From NCBI GenBank assembly GCA_937893495.1, contig CALBIE010000591.1, positions 1-47,201 on the forward strand: DNA of 47,201 nt, read 5' to 3'. Source of the stretch: an uncultured Verrucomicrobiales bacterium (lineage in GTDB: Bacteria; Verrucomicrobiota; Verrucomicrobiia; Limisphaerales; JAYPXF01). The translations under genes were made by a program, and so were the position numbers. Positions within the stretch are counted from its first letter, which is position 1. Each line of letters starts with the position of its first letter. Below the pieces are notes generated by a model. The model worked only from the letters and a program-made list of their open reading frames with translations, was not told the DNA's origin and ran no database searches. Of the stretch, positions 17,734 to 25,911 are shown one piece after another.

Positions 17734-17822
17734 CGCAGAGGACGCCGAGGCGCAGAGAACCGCGGAGAACAAAAGGGGAGCACAGGCCGCCGGCCTGTCG
17801 TGTCTGGCGGCCCGCCAGACAC
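17734..17822. repeat. Compound repeat: imperfect 9-mer tandem plus two hairpins, downstream of the yfhO-like operon
   Basis: The stretch 17734-17770 contains degenerate copies of a CGCAGAGGA-like unit (CGCAGAGGA, CGCCGAGG, CGCAGAGAA, CCGCGGAGAA). Then follow two palindromes: ACAGGCC-GCC-GGCCTGT (17782-17798) and GTGTCTGGCGG-C-CCGCCAGACAC (17800-17822). It lies 70-160 bp after the last yfhO-like stop. The second hairpin could end or stabilise the operon transcript, but no T-run follows, so it is called a repeat and not a terminator. The remaining 17823-17962 bases hold nothing I can support. Confidence 0.6.
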
Positions 17823-17962
17823 AGGTGAGGAGCGCGGTCGCTGAAAACCGATTCAAATTACCGATCGGTTGACGAACGTTCCGATCATTTTTTTGGTCGC
17901 CAAAGTCCGAAGCCGGACTGGTCATCAGTCGGGCCTGCTGTGCTCCCTAAGGCATAGCTTTG

Positions 17963-18367
17963 TTAGGCCGCAGTCGTGTCGCTGTGTAGCAGCCCTGAAT
18001 ACGTCCCGTCTTCAATGCGAGCTACGACATCGCGGATGGGCTGTGACGAAATGAAACATGCTGTCTGCGTCCGAACCTCGTCAGTCCGGTGGCGATAAAC
18101 TGCGAGTAGTCCCTCGACGCCAGAGTGGCCAGAGGCCGATAGCCCGAGCAGTGCATACAACTGGCCCGGCAAAGTGGCGCGTTCCAACAACTCACACAAA
18201 GTACCTGTCGCTCGCTCAGACAATAGAAGCGTGAGAGCGCGCTGGGCTGATGAATTCCGCGCCGACGCCCCGATGAGACCTACGGCGAACACGTCAGCAC
18301 GCAGCAAGGTCAGGTAAGCGCGTCCACTCGCTGTGGTCATCTTCGAGATTGTGTCGAGGAGTGGCAT
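17963..18367 (-). CDS. Small conserved-type hypothetical protein (helical)
   Basis: The 134-residue product reads as soluble alpha-helix. Its patterns are SAQRALTLLLSERATGTLCELLERATLPGQLYALLGL, here quoted in short as RALTLLLSE and GQLYALLGL, followed by a Cys (QTACF) and VVARIEDGTYSG. The GQLYAL.GL and V..I..G.Y spacing resembles short HEAT-like hypothetical proteins found in Verrucomicrobia. I cannot name the family. ATG 18367 has no good ribosome site. It stands alone between the repeat region and a small membrane protein on the same strand. Confidence 0.5.
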   Translation of the reverse strand: MPLLDTISKMTTASGRAYLTLLRADVFAVGLIGASARNSSAQRALTLLLSERATGTLCELLERATLPGQLYALLGLSASGHSGVEGLLAVYRHRTDEVRTQTACFISSQPIRDVVARIEDGTYSGLLHSDTTAA

Positions 18368-18498
18368 GGTGTGTGGTGCGGCCTATATTCTTAGGCCAAA
18401 CTTAGTTTGGCCCAGCATGGCAAGCATTGGCCCTTGGCATTGTATTTTAGCCAGTGAATACAGGCTTTTCATTTGCTTGGCATGCTGTCAAGTCCAGC

Positions 18499-18708
18499 CT
18501 AACCGTCATCCCGTCGCTCTTTGCGACCTGACCTGAACAGGCTTATCGCACCCGTGGCACTGGAGATGCACGCGATGATGTATCCGATGAGCCAACCGGT
18601 GTGGATGGGGCTGCCCTTCGTCGGTTCGAGACTCGCCATCGCCCCGAACACGCAAAACAATGCAAAGAGAGTCAGGAGGATTCCTCCGATTATTCGGATT
18701 GGTTTCAT
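18499..18708 (-). CDS. Small two-helix membrane protein
   Basis: From ATG 18708 the C-terminal 69 codons of the longer track ORF (18499-19056) encode MKPIRIIGGILLTLFALFCVF, a loop (ASLEPTKGSPIHT), a second helix (GWLIGYIIACISSATGAISLF) and a basic end (RSGRKERRDD). The upstream part of the track ORF is a shadow of the hydrolase gene, so the ATG at 18708 is chosen. No family is recognised. It lies 56 bp after the hydrolase gene on the same strand. Confidence 0.5.
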   Translation of the reverse strand: MKPIRIIGGILLTLFALFCVFGAMASLEPTKGSPIHTGWLIGYIIACISSATGAISLFRSGRKERRDDG

Positions 18709-18764
18709 GCTGTCGATTATCTTGCGGCGGATCGCAATCCTCTGACATGGCCAGGCGGCCTTGT

Positions 18765-20942
18765 TCAGTTCTTTAGTAACCAATCGACTGCCTGCTGCGG
18801 ATTTGCTTTGCCGCCTTTTTCGATGGAGATGGATTTTTGCGCGTTTGCTGATTTGTAAATCTTCGTGACGAGCGCGAGGTCGCTGGCGGTTTCGCCAAAG
18901 ACATGTGTGCTGGCGGGCGCGTTGAGCGCGAGCAGGCCGGGCGTGTCGCCATACTTTGCCGCTCCCGGAATGAAAAAGGGATCGTGGAAATCCTTGAGTG
19001 CCAGAAAGCGAAAGCCGGCGGTGTTGCAGGCGAGATGCTTGACTTCGTCGCGACAAAACGCGCGTGCGGCGGCGGCAATGACGCCAGTCTGATCCAGCGC
19101 GACGAGATCAAGTTGACGGTTCTGGTGGCGTGGATAAGTGGTGATGAACTTGACGAGCGTCATCACGTCGTGGACGCGCCGAGCGAAGAGTGTGGTGTTG
19201 TAACCGAAAGTGAATCCGGCGAATTCGCGTGGGTTGGCCACCTTGCGGGTTTTTTCGGACGCCTTTCCATCCTTGAGAAACTCACCTTGATCCAACAAAT
19301 CGACACCCACGACGGTGATATTTTCATCGAGCAGCTTCTGCACACCTGTCTGCGGTTTTCCATTCGCATCAAACAAGCCGTCCTTACCCTGTTCGCTGAG
19401 CCAGACGACGGTACGGCCGGACCAGTTCTTCGGGTAGAGCCAGGTCACCGGCAATTCCTCGTGTTGCGTCGTGTTGCGGACCAGGCCGATCATTTCGAGA
19501 TAACCACCGCAGTCGTGTTTGGATTTCAGGTCCCATTCCGTTTCGCCGGTTTCGGCGTAGGTGCGACCGAGCGCGACTTCCCATCCGGTCCCATAGACGT
19601 CGCGAAGTTTCCCGACTGATTGCTGGGCGGGTTTCAGTTGTTTCGCAATGTCCCGAGTCAGGCTGGCAACCAGCTTTCGTTCGAATTCGTCACCTCCCTT
19701 GGGCTGAGGATGTTCATCGTTCCACACCGTCATTTCGGCCTTGGGCCGGAAGTGGAAATCTTCTTCCACAATGGGATCCTTGAAGCCGAGTTTAAAATGG
19801 CGGTTGATCCACGAATACATCTGAGCACGGGTGACGTAGTTGTAGTTGTGCTTGAAATGCTCGCCGCGAATGAGGCGGACGTTGTCCTTCTTGCCCATGA
19901 CGCCGTAGAGCTTCTGGATATCGGGGAAGCCTTTGGTTGCCAATTCCCGCGTCCAGTCGTCGGCGCAGTTCATAATCTGCGGCTTGGGTGCGAAAAGCGC
20001 GGCGAACTCGATGTTACCGGTGGCGACGCGCAGCAGGCTCGAGTTTTCACAGGTGCAACCGCCTTGCATGGATGTCGAGACCATCACCATCGGCATGCTG
20101 AGAGCAACGCGATCATCCACTGCGGCAAGTAACATGGTCTGCGTGCCTCCGCCGCTCGCGCCCGTTACCGCGATGCGCCTGGAATCCACCTCGGGCAACG
20201 AAAGCAGAAAATCGAGCGCGCGCATATTGTTCCAGGTCTGCAGGCCCATGACGTTCTGTAAATGTGACTCGGCCGGTGGGCTGAAGAATCCCCAATCTGC
20301 CGGCGTATTCATCTCGGGTCGTTGCTTGGCGAAGCGATGCACGAGTTCATAGCTGAGCTGTCCGCTATCCGCGTAACCAATCATGTCGATGGCAAACGCG
20401 ACGCAACCCATGCGCGCCAGTTGCACGCAGCGCGCCTGGATGTGGTTGCGTCCGCCGTCTTCGAATCGTTCGGCGCCAATGGTGATATCCTGTCGGACGC
20501 GTGCCTGATGATCGTAATAGCGACCATCCTTCCAGTGACCATGCGGACAAAGCACGGCGGGGACTTTTCCAGATCTGCCTTTCGGCCGATAAAGGCTGCC
20601 GGTCACGTAGAATCCGGGCACACTCTCGAAGTACACCTTTTCAATCGTGAATTCCTTTTCCTCAACCTTGCCGTGCAGAACGGGATTGAGAGGAGTGCGG
20701 GTCGGTAGTGGCCAGAGCCCCTGGGAGACGAGGATTCGCTTTTTCACCTGGGCGGCCCGTTCCTGCCATACGCCCTTCGAGGTGGGTGGTGTAAATGGAA
20801 AATAGCCGTTCAAGTCCTTGAGCGGTTGAATGCGGGCGTCGTCAGGAATAGCGCCGGCGGGCAAGGCTCGTTCGGCCGCGAAGGCCGGGGTGCCGGGCAT
20901 GACTGAAACGGATGCGAGAAGGATGAGCGTTCGGAGCTTCAT
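18765..20942 (-). CDS. Secreted alpha/beta hydrolase (acetyl xylan esterase/dienelactone-hydrolase-like)
   Basis: The 725-residue product begins with a signal peptide (MKLRTLILLASVSVMPGTPAFAAE). This favours ATG 20942 over the track ATG at 20975. An N-terminal alpha/beta-hydrolase domain shows VPAVLCPHGHWKDG (oxyanion-side His-Gly) and the nucleophile elbow VTGASGGGTQTM. After about residue 420 a second, hydrolase-like half follows (TWLYPKNWSGRTVVWLSEQGK, VVGVDLLDQG, LVALDQTG) without an obvious GxSxG. Two-domain proteins of this kind are common in Planctomycetes and Verrucomicrobia and are generally predicted carbohydrate esterases. Catalytic Ser is supported, substrate is not. It is divergent from the EPS locus with 210 bp between. 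Confidence 0.8.
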   Translation of the reverse strand: MKLRTLILLASVSVMPGTPAFAAERALPAGAIPDDARIQPLKDLNGYFPFTPPTSKGVWQERAAQVKKRILVSQGLWPLPTRTPLNPVLHGKVEEKEFTIEKVYFESVPGFYVTGSLYRPKGRSGKVPAVLCPHGHWKDGRYYDHQARVRQDITIGAERFEDGGRNHIQARCVQLARMGCVAFAIDMIGYADSGQLSYELVHRFAKQRPEMNTPADWGFFSPPAESHLQNVMGLQTWNNMRALDFLLSLPEVDSRRIAVTGASGGGTQTMLLAAVDDRVALSMPMVMVSTSMQGGCTCENSSLLRVATGNIEFAALFAPKPQIMNCADDWTRELATKGFPDIQKLYGVMGKKDNVRLIRGEHFKHNYNYVTRAQMYSWINRHFKLGFKDPIVEEDFHFRPKAEMTVWNDEHPQPKGGDEFERKLVASLTRDIAKQLKPAQQSVGKLRDVYGTGWEVALGRTYAETGETEWDLKSKHDCGGYLEMIGLVRNTTQHEELPVTWLYPKNWSGRTVVWLSEQGKDGLFDANGKPQTGVQKLLDENITVVGVDLLDQGEFLKDGKASEKTRKVANPREFAGFTFGYNTTLFARRVHDVMTLVKFITTYPRHQNRQLDLVALDQTGVIAAAARAFCRDEVKHLACNTAGFRFLALKDFHDPFFIPGAAKYGDTPGLLALNAPASTHVFGETASDLALVTKIYKSANAQKSISIEKGGKANPQQAVDWLLKN

Positions 20943-21152
20943 AAGGGTTTTACAAGGGATATCGTACGGGACCATAAAAGGGGCAGGCGCAAAGTGAAAG
21001 GCTTTTTGAGTTGTGAATTCAGACCCAAGCGTTTAAACCAGACGCGTTAATGCGCGTTCGGTGCTGTCGGTGGCGAAAATTTGTCTCGCCGGGCGAGATT
21101 GGTATGGGCACGGATTGACCGACGGCACAGCCTGGGCAAACCATCAAATCAA

Positions 21153-21437
21153 ATGACGGATTTATTAAACAATTTCAGTGTCGATGCCATCAAGCTGAAC
21201 TGGCAAACGATCACGTGTGCCATCATTTTGTGGTTTACCACTTTGTACTGCGGGATCTGGAGTATCAACCAACAGCCGTTCAATCGTCGCGAGCGGATGT
21301 TCTGGACTGTGATTGTCATCGCGATACCGCTGTTTGGTCTGCTCGGCTACCTGCCCAAGGCCTGGTACAACTCAGCGACGGGTGCCCTGTCCTTCTGGAA
21401 GAAACCCAAGAAACAAAAAAAGTTTTACGGCTACTGA
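21153..21437 (+). CDS. Small membrane protein, PLDc_N-like, at the head of the EPS locus
   Basis: The 94 codons from ATG 21153 give an amphipathic start, one helix (TITCAIILWFTTLYCGIWSI), a polar loop with RRER, a second helix (FWTVIVIAIPLFGLLGYLP) and a Lys-rich tail (KKPKKQKK). The W.V.V...P..GLL.Y pattern resembles the two-helix PLDc_N module. The track ATG at 21081 would add 24 residues without hydrophobic or conserved content. It is the first plus-strand gene before the barrel gene, 198 bp away. A role in the EPS machine is inferred from position only. Confidence 0.55.
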   Translation: MTDLLNNFSVDAIKLNWQTITCAIILWFTTLYCGIWSINQQPFNRRERMFWTVIVIAIPLFGLLGYLPKAWYNSATGALSFWKKPKKQKKFYGY

Positions 21438-21635
21438 TTCGCGATGGGATCGGATGCTGGCATCTACCCGGCCGGGGATGCCGCGAGCAGGCAATACGCT
21501 GGATGATTCGACCGTGAACGACGTGGATCAGGTTGCTGTGAAAGAGACAGCTGGCATCAAACGGGCGAACCGCCCCGACCGAAGACTCTCAGGCCATCGG
21601 GTGGCCGGGAGACTTACTGATCAAGGACTTGCGGC
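21438..21635 (+). promoter_or_regulatory. Leader of the beta-barrel gene with two GC-rich hairpins
   Basis: The region contains hairpins GGGCG-AAC-CGCCC (21563-21575) and GGCCA-TCGGG-TGGCC (21592-21606), and then AAGGA 8 nt before the ATG at 21636. The string CGGGTGGCCGGG (21598-21609) recurs in the leader of the downstream SLBB gene. No known riboswitch fold could be assigned. Confidence 0.25.
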
Positions 21636-23321
21636 ATGAGGAGGATTCAGCGGCGACTCAAATGGATAGGACTGGTGGCGGCCATTTGTCTGGTGGGTTT
21701 CACAGCGCGGTCGCAGGTGGGATCGGGTGTGACGCAGGGGGGGATTCCAATCACGACCCAGATACGCGTGGGTCCCAGCTATCGCATCTGGAATGCCGAC
21801 AACTCGATTCGCACGCAGCCTCAGGGCGATCCGCTCGGTGGTGCCGGCACTACTGATTCCAGCCTCGTCAAGGACGCTGATGCGGTGCAGGACAAAATTT
21901 TCCGCACATTGAGCGAAGGCTGGTTGCGCACTCCGAAGATTGGTGGGACACAAGGGTCGCTCCATACCACGGCTCCTCTGTTCAAAAACGCGAATTTTTC
22001 CCTGCTTACGTGGGAAGACAAGCCGGAGGACGCCGAATTGAAGATCGGTCGCTTGTATCTGGATTTGCTGGCGATTTCCGGGACTGTACTTTACAGCGAT
22101 AATGTTTTTCAGGTGGAGAAGGGTACCGATGGGGAAGCCTTTGCCATCATGACTCTACGAGGAGCGATTATTTTTCAGTTTTCGGAGACGATGCGTCTGG
22201 CCGCGGGGGGCGCGTTCGGGTGGCTGCCATTTACCAATGAGATCGGCTTTCAGGACCCGGTGGCGGCGTACTCGGCTGACGTGGCACCGGCCTTCACCAC
22301 ACGATTCAACTACGATATTCCGTTCGGCAAGAACTCGACATTGTTTATTTTTGACAGCTTCGACATTGCTTCCTCGGGCATTGGTGGGGGAGAGACGTTT
22401 GATCTGCTTAACCGCGATGTGTCCGATCTTGAAGATACCGAGGGGAACCACGGGTTCCGTTTTTTTCAGTCAACAGACCGGCAGCGCCGGACGACCAAAC
22501 AGAATTTCACTTACTTCAATACGGTTGGCGTCTCGTTCACCTCGCTGCTGCCAACCGTCACAAGACTGACGACCGGATACACCCACAATAATGTCTGGTT
22601 TGACGATGCCGTGGACGGCCAACCCTCGTCCTTCGATACGATTGGGATCAACTTCGCCTCCGAACGTGAGAATATGCGTTTCAAGCCCTCGCTTGGTTAC
22701 ACGGCGACCCATATCAACAACAAGTTTGGATTCGATCAGTCATTGTCTATCGGTGTTCGTGGACCGATTACTGATAGAATGGAATTCCTCGGTCGCTGGG
22801 GACTGACCTGGTTTGGCGATCGAAATGACAAATCGTTGCTGTGGTCATTCGGGATTGCGCATCAACCCCGTGAAAGCACGCGCTACCAGTTGACGTGGGA
22901 TCGCACGACGGCATTCCCGGCGGCGGAATTTGCGACCTCGATTCGATTTCAGATTCAACAGATTTTGAGCCCGGTTCTGACCGTTGATGCGGTGTATGCG
23001 CAAACGGATTTTGAACCTCTCGACAATCCGAACACTTTTTTTGGCTCCAAGCTGGATGTCGCCGCGGGTAACCTGAATATCGTGCTGGGTGACCGGGTTA
23101 CCTGTCAGATGGGTTACGCGTGGACTCACGACATTCAACGTGGCCCGGCGCCGCGCCCGGCGATCGACACCCATACCGTAAAGATGGACCTGGTAGTGCG
23201 CCATACGACTATTACCGATTCGCGGATTGGGTATCGGTTCAATCGGCGTGAGTCCAATCGCCTGCTCGACAGTTTTGACGAGAACGTCGTCTTTTACACG
23301 CTCACTCGGCAGTTCCCCTGA
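21636..23321 (+). CDS. Outer-membrane beta-barrel protein of the EPS locus
   Basis: The 561-residue product has a signal peptide (MRRIQRRLKWIGLVAAICLVGFTARSQ), a short periplasmic lead and then alternating amphipathic beta-strands ending in an aromatic residue near the C-terminus (VVFYTLTRQFP). Examples are FSLLTWEDKPE, YSDNVFQVEKG and LTWDRTTAFP. This is the profile of an outer-membrane barrel with perhaps 16-18 strands. The gene starts the export block barrel-OPX-Wzc. It therefore probably forms the outer-membrane pore for the polysaccharide, as proposed for Wzp-type barrels of Myxococcus that pair with OPX proteins lacking their own membrane helix. A stand-alone porin is the main alternative. 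AAGGA with 8-nt spacing supports ATG 21636. Confidence 0.75.
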   Translation: MRRIQRRLKWIGLVAAICLVGFTARSQVGSGVTQGGIPITTQIRVGPSYRIWNADNSIRTQPQGDPLGGAGTTDSSLVKDADAVQDKIFRTLSEGWLRTPKIGGTQGSLHTTAPLFKNANFSLLTWEDKPEDAELKIGRLYLDLLAISGTVLYSDNVFQVEKGTDGEAFAIMTLRGAIIFQFSETMRLAAGGAFGWLPFTNEIGFQDPVAAYSADVAPAFTTRFNYDIPFGKNSTLFIFDSFDIASSGIGGGETFDLLNRDVSDLEDTEGNHGFRFFQSTDRQRRTTKQNFTYFNTVGVSFTSLLPTVTRLTTGYTHNNVWFDDAVDGQPSSFDTIGINFASERENMRFKPSLGYTATHINNKFGFDQSLSIGVRGPITDRMEFLGRWGLTWFGDRNDKSLLWSFGIAHQPRESTRYQLTWDRTTAFPAAEFATSIRFQIQQILSPVLTVDAVYAQTDFEPLDNPNTFFGSKLDVAAGNLNIVLGDRVTCQMGYAWTHDIQRGPAPRPAIDTHTVKMDLVVRHTTITDSRIGYRFNRRESNRLLDSFDENVVFYTLTRQFP

Positions 23322-23569
23322 TGCATGGAACCTTTTGGGCCTATTGTCAAAGTGGTGTCGGTCTTGACCAATGCAAGGCTTGTTCAGCAGGCTGAGAATC
23401 AGGTCCTGTCGAGTGACGCTTGTTGCCATTCGAATATCGGCCGCGTCCGGGTGGCCGGGCGTACAAATCGCCTTCTACTGTGAAAGTCGGCGGTAAATGG
23501 GCGCGGATCTGATTGATTATCAGATGGTTCGGAAAAAAATGTTTTTGCCTAATGCACAGGATCTGTGGC
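23322..23569 (+). promoter_or_regulatory. Leader of the OPX/SLBB gene
   Basis: This 248-bp gap holds the CGGCC...GGCCG hairpin (23438-23457), with the 12-mer CGGGTGGCCGGG (23448-23459) shared with the leader of the barrel gene. Next come an AT-rich stretch (GGAAAAAAATGTTTTTGCC) and AGGA placed 8 nt before ATG 23570. No coding sequence is supported. Confidence 0.25.
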
Positions 23570-25804
23570 ATGAACAAGCGTCCGGACCGGGTCATCCTGT
23601 CTCCGGGCGGCTCGTTTGATTACAATTCAGTGAAACACTGGGAAAAATCGTTGAACTTGTTTTTCGCCATCGCCGTGATGTTTGCGGCGATGTTTTTTTG
23701 TTGCACTGTCCGCGCAGACAGTGCCGCAGAGGCTCAGCTTGAAATCCTGACTCAGCGAAAATCGAGCTTGGAATCCGAAATGGAAACCACGCAAAGAGAG
23801 TTTAATCGGGCCCAGAAGCAGTATACCGACGCCCTGAAACAGGGAAATTCCACGGAGATTTCGCGCGCCAACGATGAGTGGACATCGTGGTATAACAAGC
23901 AGGTCGAAATTCAGGCCCAGATTAAATCAGTCGAGCGCCAGAGTGCCGATTTGCTGGGTAGCGGCAGGTTGCCTGCGCCTCCGGTGAACACTCCCGTAAC
24001 ACCGTCCATGGCGTTCGGGACAGATCAGGGGAGATATACCAGCACGAGCGAGCCGATTGGCGGTCGCACCCCTCCAGCAGTGATTCAACTACAAGCGGCT
24101 CAGGCCGAGTTGGCCGGACTGGAGGAATTCCGCTCCGCCGAGAGCATGATTGGGCGATATGGCGGTTCGTCTCTGGACAACTTGGGCAAGGCCGAAATGT
24201 CCTCCATCAAGCGCGAAATGACGCAGGCTGCCAGCGGAACTCTTCCATCGGGGGGCGCATTTACTTCCACTCCCAGTTCTGGTTTTTCGGCGAACCCGAA
24301 GGGGGTGACGGCAACGACGACCGCTTCCCCGCCGACGATTTCCGCGCCCATCGGTGTTTCTGCACCGGTGACGGTTTCCACCTCCGCGACGGTAATCGCT
24401 TCACCCTCCACGCCCCCAACTCCCGTGTATTCTTCCCGTCTGGAGGCCGAGACGGCCGCCGCCAAAAAATTTGAACCCGAGCCAACCGGCAGAGAGACGG
24501 GTTCGTCGGTGATTTCCTCTTCATTTCCGGGCGCGGCACCGATGGCCATGAATGTTGCCAGCCTCCCGCCGGAATTTGCCACCTCAGCTTCGACAACGGG
24601 GCCGCGATTACCTTCGGACACAGGCGGGCTCGGGTATACCGATTCGAAACGCGCTCCACCAATGACGGGCACTCAGAAAATGGACCTGGAGCGGTTGACT
24701 AACCGCAAGGAAATCCTGTTGAGCCAGTATGAAGAATCGCAACGGAAGTTTCAGTACAATACGCGCCAGATGCATGCGGCCGCTCGCGCAGGCTCGACCA
24801 CAGAATTGGCCAAGCTGGAAGAGGACGTCAGGAAGTATGGTGGGGAATATCAGTCGTTGTTGAGGGAGATTGCGGTCATCGATGGGAAAATAAACGAACT
24901 GTTGGAAGAAACCGGGCAACTGCCCGGTCGCCAGCAAGCTGTCGGGCCATACTCGGATGCTGACATAGTTGAAGACGACGGAAGCATTCGGCCCGGTGAT
25001 GGTTTGCAATTGATCGTCACGGAAGATCCGGACTTTAACGGCATTCATCAGGTCAAGGTCGGAGGGTACATCATGTTGCCGCGAATCGGGCGGGTATTTG
25101 TACGTGGGAAGCAGCCCATGGAAGCCGAGCAAATTATCAAGGATGTGCTGGAAAAGACCCAGTTACGGGTTGCGACCGTGACTGTGGAAAGAATTTCTAT
25201 GGCTCCGCGGCGGTCGCCAGACGGGATTGGTATCGATAGAGTCGGGCCGCCGCCTCCGGAACCAAAACTGATTATCTACCTCGCCGGCGAATTCATTACG
25301 CCCGGCCCGTTGGTCATTCCGGTTGGCTTCAAGCCCACGTTGATGACGACCATCATTCGTTCGGGCGGTATCACCCCTTCGGGCGATTTGACGCGCGTCA
25401 AGCTGTTGCGAATTGTCGAAGGACGCGGTGCAGTCGAGGAAATAAACGTCAGCGGAATCCTCTCGGGCCAGATTCCGCCCGCGGATATTGAATTGCAGGC
25501 CGGGGACATCATCGTGATTCCACCGTTCGCGCCGATTGTCTATGTCACTGGCAACGTGCTGAAACCGGGCACGCTGAGACTATTTCAGGACGAGACGCTT
25601 ACGGCCTACGCGGCGATTTTACGAGCGGGCGGATTCGCCCGGTTTGCCAATCTGAAGAAAGTGTATGTCGTGCGTGACCTTGGTAATGGTGAAAAGGTGA
25701 GAATGCCGGTCAATATTCGGGAAGTTCAACATGGGACGATGCCCGACGTCATGCTTCAGGGCAAAGATATCGTCGTTGTGCCGGAACGTTTTTTCAGTTT
25801 CTAG
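23570..25804 (+). CDS. Polysaccharide export protein (OPX, Poly_export + SLBB) with coiled-coil repeats
   Basis: ATG 23570 (AGGA, 8-nt spacing) gives 744 residues and a signal segment (LNLFFAIAVMFAAMFFCCTVRADS). No classical lipobox is present. A coiled coil at about 47-115 (LTQRKSSLESEMETTQREF) and a second at about 373-450 (LTNRKEILLSQYEESQRKF) are similar to each other and flank a Pro/Ser/Thr-rich spacer. Next comes the Poly_export domain (SIRPGDGLQLIV ... GGYIMLPRIGRVFVRGK), then two SLBB-type beta-grasp domains (IYLAGEFITPGPLVIPVG, VYVTGNVLKPGTLRLFQD). The protein stops at PERFFSF, without the C-terminal amphipathic helix with which Wza crosses the outer membrane. It probably works as the periplasmic channel between the Wzc-like protein and the barrel. 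Confidence 0.9.
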   Translation: MNKRPDRVILSPGGSFDYNSVKHWEKSLNLFFAIAVMFAAMFFCCTVRADSAAEAQLEILTQRKSSLESEMETTQREFNRAQKQYTDALKQGNSTEISRANDEWTSWYNKQVEIQAQIKSVERQSADLLGSGRLPAPPVNTPVTPSMAFGTDQGRYTSTSEPIGGRTPPAVIQLQAAQAELAGLEEFRSAESMIGRYGGSSLDNLGKAEMSSIKREMTQAASGTLPSGGAFTSTPSSGFSANPKGVTATTTASPPTISAPIGVSAPVTVSTSATVIASPSTPPTPVYSSRLEAETAAAKKFEPEPTGRETGSSVISSSFPGAAPMAMNVASLPPEFATSASTTGPRLPSDTGGLGYTDSKRAPPMTGTQKMDLERLTNRKEILLSQYEESQRKFQYNTRQMHAAARAGSTTELAKLEEDVRKYGGEYQSLLREIAVIDGKINELLEETGQLPGRQQAVGPYSDADIVEDDGSIRPGDGLQLIVTEDPDFNGIHQVKVGGYIMLPRIGRVFVRGKQPMEAEQIIKDVLEKTQLRVATVTVERISMAPRRSPDGIGIDRVGPPPPEPKLIIYLAGEFITPGPLVIPVGFKPTLMTTIIRSGGITPSGDLTRVKLLRIVEGRGAVEEINVSGILSGQIPPADIELQAGDIIVIPPFAPIVYVTGNVLKPGTLRLFQDETLTAYAAILRAGGFARFANLKKVYVVRDLGNGEKVRMPVNIREVQHGTMPDVMLQGKDIVVVPERFFSF

Positions 25805-25911
25805 CGTGTGATGTTTCTTTACCCGAAGCGCGGTGGAATTTGCGGTGTTGAATGGGTCGGCTGCACGCTGTTGAAGAACAGGCCTCGCGTCTGTCGCAGA
25901 ATTAGTCGCTT

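Noticed and set aside
21541-21620. ACCGAAG followed by ACTCTCAGG, recalling a glycine riboswitch
   Set aside because: The 5' GGAGAG part and the spacing of the core are missing, and the downstream gene has no link to glycine.
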